Assembly: GCA_027596075.1 (NCBI GenBank)
Contig: JADGJC010000012.1
Location: forward strand, 62,001 to 126,000
Length of the DNA stretch: 64,000 nt
Reading direction: 5' to 3'
Source: Rhizophlyctis rosea
Lineage: Eukaryota; Chytridiomycota; Chytridiomycetes; Rhizophlyctidales; Rhizophlyctidaceae
Shown: positions 11,529-20,887 of the stretch, piece after piece
Numbering within the stretch: the first letter of the stretch is position 1
Layout of the letters: every line of letters starts with the position of its first letter
Notes under the pieces: model-generated
Database searches by the model: none
Told to the model about the DNA's origin: nothing
Seen by the model: the letters and a program-made list of their open reading frames with translations, nothing else
Made by a program: the position numbers and the translations under genes

Positions 11529-14500
11529 ATGTCCTCCACAACTGATTGGGGCCGGTACGGTCGATTAGCGTGGAGGAAGGCTGGGTATGTAGCTTTTGTT
11601 TGCTTACATAGTACAAATTCACTCGCTGCTTCAGTCAATAACCCAAAACTATCAGTACCGAATTCCGTTACATCCCCATCAATAATTCGCCGTTCCGCAT
11701 TGGAAGGTATGACAACCCGAAATTGCAGCTGGTGTTTGTGCGAACTTTATCTTATGAGATACCTCAAAACAGGGAAATTACGTATGAAATGAGACTCCGG
11801 CTGCCTGAATGCTCCGCCCTTCAAGCACAGATTTCTTTTGACGGAACAAGCGGAAAGGTAGGCTCATCCGGCTTGCCGTTCATGGGGCTCATTAGTAATT
11901 GCGCGTCACTTGATAGGCATCCCTTCAGAACCTCGGAGAGAACAATATCTTTTTGAATGACATGCCTCTGACAACTGGAACTGTTCGCGACCTTCAGGAC
12001 GATGATGAACTAAATTTCTTTGGAAGGGTGTTCCGATTTCATCCGTTACCCAAGGTACATTTGTGACGTTCCTTATATGAGAAGAATCTTGCAAGTCAAC
12101 ATTTCTCTACTTGTAGGATGACCGTGAGGAAGTCCCATCTCAATCAATAGTCCCAAAATCGCCTCGAAAAGCGCGGCGATCCGCAGCTTCGAATCCAGAT
12201 GGCCCTTCAACGCCACGAAAACGAAGGCGCAAATCAAGCGCCGCAAACATCATGGCTCCAGAGATGCAATCTCATATCCAGGACCCAACGACATGTCCGG
12301 CTGATACAGAAAACCCCAACAGCGTAGCTCAGCTTGAAGCGAACGCAAAATCAATCATGTCACAGTTGAGGGAAGAACTGGCTGAGGAACCGGGGTACTC
12401 GATGGAGCAGCCGGTTGAGAAGCCGCCAAACGACACGGAAAGGGCAACATTAGACCACCCGACGAATGACTCGGAAATGGCGAACGACGGAATCTTTTCG
12501 AGTGAAGAAGATGAACTTCCCCTCGCCAACATACAACCCATTGATGTATCGCCTTCTCAGCAGAGCACGCTCCCCGCTGAGGAGGACGAAAGTCCAGCCG
12601 TCGAGTCGTACATGGAATCCGAACCCACAATGAAATTCGAACAGCCCGAACCCACCAAGGAAGCCCAGGATACAGTTGCTCCCGTGACAGCTGCCGCCCA
12701 GCTTGCTAATGATGGGCCGGACCTGCCAGTAGCAGCGGTGAAGCCGGATCCAGCAGTTGCGAACGAACAGCAAGTGCAGGAACACGACCCCATCTCAGAT
12801 CCGCCCCCGTCCACCCAGGCTGCTTCCGCGCCACAAACGCCAGCACTATCCAGAAAACCAAGCTACATGCGTGAGACGGCAGCGAGTGCAGCCAAATCAA
12901 CCTTCACCCCTATTCGAGGTGCGCCCACTCGTGGGTCGGTGACGACACCAAGGCGGTCTGCGGGTCTCGGCAGTCGATCAACTTCAAAGACGGGAATTCC
13001 TGTACCCAAGGGAAGTAAAATCAAACTTGGGGAACCGGCAGCTCAGAAGGAAATGGTCTCAAAAGCGGATGGTGGGGACGGTATTGGTCGGTCTGAGCCG
13101 AAGAGCAACCTGGCCGGTGGTAGCGCCAGTGGATTGGGCACACCGAATGTCGACCGCCGGTTCTGGCAAGAGTTGGATCGGTTTAAGGCGTCAGCGATGG
13201 AGACTAAGCGGGATCCATTGAATGTGCCGGTGACGGACGACAAGGCTCGCACACATGGGAAGGGCGGACTTGTGGGGGCAGTGCAAGTGGACAAAGTGGT
13301 GACTGCAGTGAAGCAGGTTGATGATGCGAAGACAACATCTGCACCACCGCCTTCGTTGGAGCAACCGCCTACCCAGCAAACCGAAGAAGAGCAGGCGCCT
13401 TCTTCTGGGGATGATCGTGCCCTTGTTGCCGCGCAAGCAGAAGTGCAACTGTCTGCTGGCGACAAAGGAAAAGAAACTGAGGTCCTCACGCCGTCCCGGA
13501 GAGCTTCTAAACGGATTGCAAGTCCCAGTCGCAAACGGTTGAGCTTTTTGGCGACGTCGGGTGGGAAAGCATCAGCTCTTGCCTCAGATGATAATGCACT
13601 CGAGGAGGTTAGTAGGGAGAAGCAGAAGCAGTCGGTCTCTAAGGAGAAGTTGGCATTCCCGCCCATTGGTGAGAACGCCCAAGAAGGGAAAAAGGATGTT
13701 CCAAATGTGGTCATCGAACAAACCGCGGAAACCCCTCAGAACGAAGGCGCAAACGAAGAGGACAAGAGCCCTGCCGATGCCGCTCCAAACTCTCCAAAAT
13801 TCACCGACCTCCTTTCCATCCCCGCACCCGCTTCCCCAACAACCGCCCCAGACACCCCTTCCAAATCCGCCCCAGGATCCCTCAAACAAAACCGAGTGGT
13901 CACCTTTGGCCCACCCCTCTCTCCCGAAGTCTACGACCGCGCCGCACCGCCTTCAACACCCATCCAACGTGGACGGCAGCTTACGCCTCGATCGGGGGCG
14001 GGGGGCAAGTTGAAGAGTGTGTTGAAGAGCGTTAGGACGACTGTGTTGATGGGGGAGTTTGCGAAAAGCCGGGTTGGGAGTTTTAGTAGTGATGAGGGGA
14101 GTGTTGGGAGTGGGGTTTTGGCTGAGGGTGGGAATGAGGTTGGGAATCCGTTTGTTGAGGGGTCGGGTTCGGTGGGTGCGGAGGGTGTGAGGGATGAGGT
14201 GGTGGGTGCTACCCCGATGGAGGTGGAGGGGGCAAGTGGTGATGTGGTGGCAGGGAAGAAAGAGGATGGTGTTGTTGTTGCCGAAGAGGAAGAGGTTGCT
14301 CCATTGGCGGCGGTCTCGAAGGAGGACGAACCCAGAATCGTTGTGCCGGATAGTTTGGAAGCTGCGATGGACTTGTCTTCCGGTACGGCGGTTGGTGGGG
14401 ACGAGATGGATGGCGAAAACCCCGTCGAGCAAACTCCTTCGATCACTGACGACTCAGGCGCCGCTGGTGAGCCGCAACGAGATACCTTCCGCATGGAAAG

Positions 14501-17500
14501 CCAGAACTCGGACGAGGCGGTACACATACCCCAAAAAGACTCTCCCCAGCGAGACGACGTAACTCCGACGCCAACACCCGGCAAGAAGGGCGGCTACCTC
14601 GGCATGAAAGAAATGTTCAACACCCCGACCCAAAATCCCGACATTGATCTTGAGGGTGCCAGCGACTTGCTACGTACACCGGCGGCTCCCGGATCGCAAA
14701 ACCCACCTTCCGCCAGAAAGGGCAAAGCTGTGGAAGAGACTCCCGGGCGGAGAGGGGCGTATATCGGTATGAAGGAGATGTTCAATACTCCACGTGGGGA
14801 GGTTGATGTTGGATTTGTTGGGGTTCGGGAGATGCTGAAGACGCCCAGGAAGGAAGGGGCGGTGGAGAATCTTGTGGGTGTGAGGGAGATGATGAAGACT
14901 CCTAGTCAGGGAACGGCTGTGAAGAACTTTGTGGGAGTCAGGGAGATGATGAAGACACCTGTGACGTCGAAGGGGAGTGAGGATTTTGTTGGGGTCAAGG
15001 AAACGATGAAGACACCTATCTCTGCGAAGCCGGTTGAAAATTTCGTTGGAGTCAAGGAACTGATGAAAACTCCAGCTGCTTCGAATGTGGAGGTGAACTT
15101 TACGGGCCTGAAGGAGATGGTGAAGACGCCGAAGGTTGGGGAAACGGGTGGATTGGCAAACGCGAGTTTCAGTGGTGTCAGGACGATGTTTGGAACTCCC
15201 AGTGCTGGTGGTACGGAGAAAACGCCCAAGCTCATTGTGCAGGATTCGTTGTTGTCGAGGGAAGGGTCTGGTGATGCCGAGGTTGACGCTGAAGGAAAAC
15301 AAGCTTCTACTCCCGAGCACGCCGTCCCGAGCGAGGGTGAGAAAGCACCAGCGGAGGAACCGGCGAAAGCACCATCTCCATTGTTGGACACGCCGAGCCG
15401 GAAGAGGAACACTAGGTCGGAGCCCGTTGTTGAGATTGCGGAGAAGTTGACGCCGGAGCAGAGGGCGAAGGCTAGGGAGAGCTTTGCGGGCGGGGAGGGG
15501 GGTGTTAGTGCGAAGGACTTGTTTGGTGTTTTTGATGGTGGGGAGGAGCCGGCGGATGTTGCAGAGGGGAAGAAGGGTGCTAAGAAGGGCGGGAGAAAGG
15601 GCAAGAAGATGGAGGTTGAGGTTGAGGTGGTCGCTGTTGAGGATGAGGCGCATGTTGAAGAGGAGGTGCATGAGGAGGAAGTGAAACCTGTCACTCGGCG
15701 TGGTCGTGCTCGTAAGCTGCCAGAAGTCACTACGGAGGTGCAGGAAGAGACGGTCGTGAAACGTTCAGGCCGACGCGGGAAGAAAGCCGCTGTGGTTGCC
15801 GAGGAGGAGATCGTTGCGGTTACAGAAGCCAGTCATGTCTTGCAGGAAGTTTCCCCAACGGAAGAAAATGCGGCGGAGACGGCCTCACCAGAGGATAATG
15901 CGAGTTCCGAAGTTCAACAACAGAGTGACGAACAAATGGTCGAACCGGTTGGTCGGGTCACTGGACGCCGTACGCGGTCTTCGAAACGCAAGGCACGTGG
16001 TGGGGAGAGTGAGGAGGATGGGCAGCTTCAGGTTGAGGAGAAGTCTGGGAGGAACACTCGGCGACCTCGGTTGACAAAGAAGGACGCGGAACCGGTGGAT
16101 GATGCTGCGGATGCGGTGGACGGGCAACCTACGGAGGAGGAGGAGGGGAGTGGGTCTGCCGTTCCGCCTGGTGGGGAAGATGTGCCGCAGCAAGATGTGC
16201 CGGAGGAAAGTGAAGAAAGTGCTCCAAAACGGAAGGCGGGTGGCAAGCGACGTGGTGGGAAGGGGAAAGCTGAGGATGTTGTTCCTGAAACGCACCCTGA
16301 GGGGACGGAAACCGAAGCAGAGCCACTTAACGTCATCCCCGAATCCGCGACGGAACCTGTCGAGGCCGAAATCGCACCGCAAACAGCAGCGTCGGAAACC
16401 ATCCAAAAGGCCGCTCCTATGAAGAGCGCGATGAAGAGTAAGGATAAGACGGTTGCGAAGGAGATCCCGACGGTGTCGTTCTATGGGGTTGCTTCGCCGA
16501 GGCCTGCTGAGAGGAGGGTGGAACGGGAGGAGGATGTGGAGGTGCCTAAGCGTGGCGGCAGGAAGAGGGGACGTGCGGTTGAGGTGGGTGGGGCTGTTGC
16601 GGAAGTTAGTGGGGCGCAGGACGTGGTCGAGGAGGTTGTACAGGTTGTGGAGACTCCGAAGAAGAAGCGGGGAAGACCTTCTAAGAGGCAGAAGGTTGAT
16701 GGCAAGGAGGATGCACAGGGACAGGAAGGTGCGGAATCAGTTGTTCAGACGGAGGATGATCCGATTGAGGTTGTGCCGGTGTCAAAGGGACGTCGAACGA
16801 GGAGCAGGAGGAGGGGTGAGGAGGACGTTGAGGAGGGGACCAACATTTTGACGGAGGGTGAAGCGGTTGTGGACGTTGTTGCTGACGTGCCGGTCAATGT
16901 TGGTCCAACTCCACGGGGACGTCGCACGAGGGCTTCGCAGCGGGATGGTACTTCCAAGGCGGATGGGGGTCAAGAGGCCATGACAAGTGTGAATGATGAG
17001 AATGTGCCTGTTGGGAGGCGGGCGGGGAGTCGCAAGGGCAAGAAGGGTGATGTTGTGGCAGAACGTGGTGCGGGTGAGAATGGGTCGTCTACGGATGAGG
17101 CTGTGCTGAGTCAGGAGGCGGTTGTGACTGCACGGAGTACGCGCGGTAGGAAGCGGGGGAGGGAGGTGGTGCAGAGTGAGAATGTGGAGGTTGATGTGGG
17201 TGATGGTGTTGAGGGTGGAGATGCCAAGGAGGAGAGGGCGCAGAGTAGGAAGGGGAAGGGAAGGCGAGGTAAAAGCGTTGCCGAAAGGGAGGAGGATCCT
17301 GCTGTTGGTGATGAGGAAGGATGGGTGGTCGTCGACATGGCTGTTGAGGAAGCGCCGAAACCGAAGCGGGGTGGTAGGACGAAGAAGGTGGTGGAGGCGA
17401 AGGAGGATTTGGACTTGGTGGTTGAGCAAGCGCCTGAAACCAAAGCTCTTGTTGCCCGTGCTACGAGGTCGAAGAAGGGGGCTGTGGATGTGGGTTCGGT

Positions 17501-17654
17501 GGAAGTTGAGGCGGAGGCGGAGAACGATGAGAGTCCGACGAAGAAGCGGAAGGTGGGGAGGAAGGGGCCGGCGAAGAAGGGTCAGGATGGGGAGGGTGGT
17601 GGTGGGAGTGAGGGTGTTGGGGCTGTGAGAAGGAGATTGAGGAGTCGCGGGTAG
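11529..17654 (+). CDS. Ki-67-like chromosome-periphery protein (FHA + PP1-docking + tandem repeats + AT-hooks)
   Basis: Four exons, 11529-11584, 11656-11857, 11917-12054 and 12117-17654, encode 1,977 aa; phases agree. The first three exons encode an FHA domain that binds phosphothreonine (residues about 5-132): WGRYGRLAWRK, FRIGRYDNPKLQL, ENNIFLNDMPL, DDELNFFGRVFRF. The long exon is low-complexity and rich in Ser/Thr-Pro and Lys/Arg. It holds RVVTFG (residue about 725) followed by SPEVYD and PPSTPIQRG, matching the extended PP1-docking element shared by Ki-67 and Repo-Man. Residues about 958-1160 carry nine copies of a FVGVREMMKTP-type motif, like the FKELFQTP core of Ki-67 repeats. An AT-hook (KKRGRPSKR, about residue 1648) and a basic tail (RRRLRSRG) suggest DNA binding. 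Ki-67 coats mitotic chromosomes and recruits PP1; the same role here is inference. Domain order matches Ki-67, not Repo-Man, which lacks FHA. Confidence 0.85.
13893..13973 (+). other. PP1-docking motif (RVxF plus Ki-67/Repo-Man-type extension)
   Basis: Codons for residues about 725-751 of the Ki-67-like protein read RVVTF, a short spacer, SPEVYD, four residues, then PPSTPIQRG. In animal Ki-67 and Repo-Man the same order (RV[ST]FG, P-E-[LV]-[FY]-D, P-P-x-T-P-[LI]-x-R-G) binds PP1 gamma. A threonine in the RVxF core and TP/SP sites around it are typical of phospho-regulated docking. The match is by eye from family knowledge. Confidence 0.78.
14592..15200 (+). repeat. Coding tandem repeat, 19-residue period, Ki-67-repeat-like
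   Basis: Nine copies of an 11-residue core occur here: GYLGMKEMFNTP, AYIGMKEMFNTP, GFVGVREMLKTP, NLVGVREMMKTP, NFVGVREMMKTP, DFVGVKETMKTP, NFVGVKELMKTP, NFTGLKEMVKTP and SFSGVRTMFGTP. One degenerate unit (DLEGASDLLRTP) lies between the first two. From the third to the eighth copy the spacing is exactly 19 residues (57 bp), which suggests recent tandem expansion. Every copy ends in Thr-Pro, a minimal CDK site. Confidence 0.9.
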
Positions 17655-19139
17655 GAAGAATATGCGGAAAAGGGTAGCAAAGGGAACGCATGGGTATTGT
17701 AATGGTGCGATTGGTATACGGGAGTTAACTTGTTTCTGCTTTTGTAATATATCATATTTTGCATGACTACTTTGGAAGTGAATGTCTTCAACGGGTGGAG
17801 AGCCGAGACATTGCAGGGACGAATGGGGCAAAATGGCTGGCATCCCCTCTTCCGCATGACACGCAAAAGCCTTGCTTTAGTAATTTCCGTAACCTCAGGT
17901 TTTTCAGGCTTTCTTTATCTCAAGTTTAGCAAATGGGATCGGGGAGGTCATTGGCGACCCGTTCTTTCGACCGCATGATGGATGATTACATAGGTAGCCC
18001 TGGTGCTGTTAACAAGCTCTCTTTACATAAATAAATATCTGCGCGGCAATATTTTGTTATGTGGGTGCATATAAGTGGTGTTTGGTACAAGAGCAACAAG
18101 AAGATCAGGCATAATGGACTGTTTCCATGTGTTGTCATGGAACCAGAAAATGAGCCAGGTCCTTGTCGAGTGAGCTTCCTTTTTCTATCCAAAAACGCAA
18201 AGCCTGCAGGTCAGATTGCGCTCCATGAGTTCTGCATTGCATGACCCATTCAACCGTTCAAGGAGAAGGCAGTCGCTTTGAATAGTGGATGCTCATATCC
18301 AAACCAGGTTCAACATTTACCCCGAATGGCTGGTTCTTGGCCCCAAAATCTGCAAATTCCTTTTTGGTCTTCCGCCTCGTGCTCAGGCTGTTCTGCAGCT
18401 GTCAGGGTCCTTGTGGGAGTTGGCTCTAAGGAGGTATCTTATTGTGATGACCGTGGCGAGAACATCTTCTCCCAGTAGCTCTGCCGCCATTGCACCGTTT
18501 TTTATTTCCTCTACTCGCTTTTTTGCCTCCATTTTTGCAAGCCAAAATGTTTCGTTACAATTTTACCATTGTCTACACTGGGAATGCGCCCATTACTGAC
18601 AAAGGCAATACACTTTCATGCACCGTTCACCGTCGAGGCCGCTCTCTCAAAGTCAATCTCGATGCTACTACGCCTCAAACATTCATGACGTGCAGCTCAC
18701 CGACAGCAGTGACGAAATTAGAACTGGCGGTCTCAGTGCAATGGACCAAAAGCCTATCCACTCAATGTTTGGGAGTATTTGACACGTGTGGAATCGCACC
18801 GCGCCTTTGTCGATCAGCCATCCTGTCAGGCTCTCCTTCTTTGGCTTGAAGTAACATAACAGTATGATCTCTGTCCCTACTTGTTCCCATTCACGAATGC
18901 AAAAAACGTTTTGTTCATCCAACAACTTTCTGAACGCTCAACCCAGGGCATTCGGCAGCCCATGGAAGGAGGCGAAACTAATCTTGTTGATGTGTTACTG
19001 TTATTGTGAGGTCAGGAACGGGAGCGACTAGATACTGGCAAACCTTGCCGACGGCACATCCTTCGAAATGCTGAGTAGCAACAGTACAACCCAAATGGAG
19101 TGAAAGTTCGGGCAGTGATTGAAATCAGTAAATCTTGGC
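17655..19139. other. Gene-poor spacer downstream of the Ki-67-like gene
   Basis: AT-rich sequence just after the stop (17700-17765) fits a 3' UTR and polyadenylation region. Beyond it, short open stretches on both strands (for example 18285-18599 plus and 18683-18925 minus) are interrupted and match no family I know. Some may be the far end of the degenerate coding remnant annotated at 19140-20425. Confidence 0.4.
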
Positions 19140-20425
19140 CATTACGAATGTAGTGTCGTCTTGACGATTCCACAAAAAGAATGTTTGACGCTGCGGAAGA
19201 ATGGCAGATCATAATGAACATCCACATCCCACTGTCGGCGCAACTTGCAAATGATATTGCTCATTTCATTGCAAACAGCTTCTGGGATGTCCAGCTGTGA
19301 CGTACGTCGTCCACTTGCAATTAAGAGCAGCCGCTCAAGCATGATATCCAGCGTGCTGCACCATCAAATGGTTGAGGAAAAAGGCATTTCGCCAGTTTTT
19401 GCACTCCGCTCTGTCACACTCATCCAAAATGGGGTCCGAGTCAGAGCTTCCTACTGAAAAGGTGAAATACGACAGCTGGAAGGCATGAGGTTCGGAGTGG
19501 CGCAAAAAGCAGCCTTCGGGCGGAAACCATGCAGGAAAGTCAGAAACGAAGTGAAGTGGGTGATAAGCAAACTTCCTCAGTGACAGACGCGTTTCAGGGT
19601 CGTATCAAGCCGCACAACATGTTCTTAGGGGCGCTGAATGTGAACAACAAGACCTAGTTTGACGAAGTCCAGATGCGTAAGCTGTGTGATTCATTTGAAT
19701 ACGAATAAGTATCCCAGAAAAAAAAAGGTGGCAAAGCTGTTGTGCGCACCAGAGACTTCCGACGCGCAACCGCTGAACCATTGATAGGAACATCATCGAC
19801 ATGGTTCATATGGATTTCAGAACAAGAATCTCAAAGTTGCGTTCAGGTGCCCCCGCCAGGATATAGCTTCAAATGTATTGAATCGGTGGTCATAAAACCA
19901 TTCGAATCAGCTGCTTTCGGCGGCAGCAACTCGTCCAGTCCAGTAGGCAAACTCTTTCTGGACTGTGTACTTCTTGTTGTCAAAATCATTCTTGAACTTG
20001 AGCGACTCGGGCTTGGGTGGTGAATAAAATGGGTTGGTGGTCCATGCTAGCAAGGCATTGATAAGTGGAGCGGGACATCGCATAGTACGCTCGACAAGGA
20101 AAAGAAACATGGGCATTCCGCAATGCTGATGGCAAAGTATGGCAAGCTTGGTTCGCCGACATTGCTAAATTGCAATTGCAAGTGGCGGGTTGAATCATGA
20201 TGTTCAGTCCCCGGACAAAATGTTTTCCGTCCACAGTGATTGCGCCACATTGGGCCAGTGACACCCCACCCAAATACCTTCGTCAGGATACTGTTCAAAT
20301 GGACGATGCTCCATTGCTTTGACCAGCAGATATCGAACGTTTTGGAGGACCAGCCAGGCTTCTGCAGGAGTGTGCGTGGCAGTAGCAGCGGCAAAAGAAT
20401 GACAGACCACACAGTCATGCACTGC
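19140..20425 (-). pseudogene. Degenerate minus-strand coding remnant, possibly glycosyltransferase-31-like
   Basis: Read on the minus strand, this region gives a chain of protein-like segments in changing frames. The first (about 20420-20200) has AWLVLQNVRYLL, then VGCHWP, then ILSGD. The second (about 20090-19910) has AWTTNPFYSPPKPES and KEFAYWTGR. The third (about 19610-19350) has FAYHPLHFVSDFPAWFPP and ENWRNAFF-like text. The fourth starts at MLERLLLIASG (about 19342). Stops and frame changes separate them, and I could not join them with good splice sites. DTWLVLxN, FGxxxxP and YxSGG in this order recall family-31 beta-1,3-galactosyltransferases (C1GalT-like). That resemblance is weak and the DDD motif is not seen. 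It could also be an intact gene whose exons I failed to find. Confidence 0.3.
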
Positions 20426-20764
20426 TGTCGATCATATAGGTCATGACTTTCGAAACCGCATTCAGGCAACTTGCACTCATGGGCATGTGTAGAGGATGGT
20501 ATTTATCGGAGCAAAAAGTCATTCGCGATGTTCTCCATCGAGGTATGAAGGAGTTTAGTACATTTGGACACCGCTAAGACCATGAGAAGCTCAAATGACT
20601 GAGATAAGGATAATGGATCCCGTTTGGATATTCACGAAAAAAACACATGCTTGGAACCCAATACTTCCGCCCGAAATAACCCTTCGTCTACATAATCCTA
20701 ATCCTCCTCTTCCCCATTCCCCAACCCCCAGCCTTGACCAGCAAGGCACCCCACACACACGCCA

Positions 20765-20848
20765 ACCCCCCCCCCCCGCACCCCCACCCCCACAACGCCC
20801 CCCCCCCCCCCCCCGCCCCCCGGCGGCCCCCCCCCGACCCCACCCCCA
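20765..20848. repeat. Extreme C-tract (G-tract on the minus strand) downstream of PMT
   Basis: About 84 bases are almost wholly cytosine on the plus strand, in runs of 5 to about 18 broken by single A, G or CGGCGG. On the minus strand this falls 40-120 bp beyond the PMT stop codon, so the transcript 3' end would contain long G-runs able to form stacked G-quadruplexes. Such homopolymer runs are also prone to sequencing-length error. Confidence 0.9.
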
Positions 20849-20887
20849 TCACAAAATAAGTTACCCAACCAAATCTAACACCCAACT

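Noticed and set aside
12252..17654. Single-exon gene starting at the ATG at 12252 (1,800 aa)
   Set aside because: The frame is open upstream to an acceptor at 12116, and three short upstream exons give a phase-perfect FHA domain. The true start is at 11529.
16782..17843. Long minus-strand ORF (353 codons) opposite the Ki-67-like gene
   Set aside because: It is a Leu/Arg/Pro/His-rich shadow of the Glu/Val/Gly-rich coding strand.
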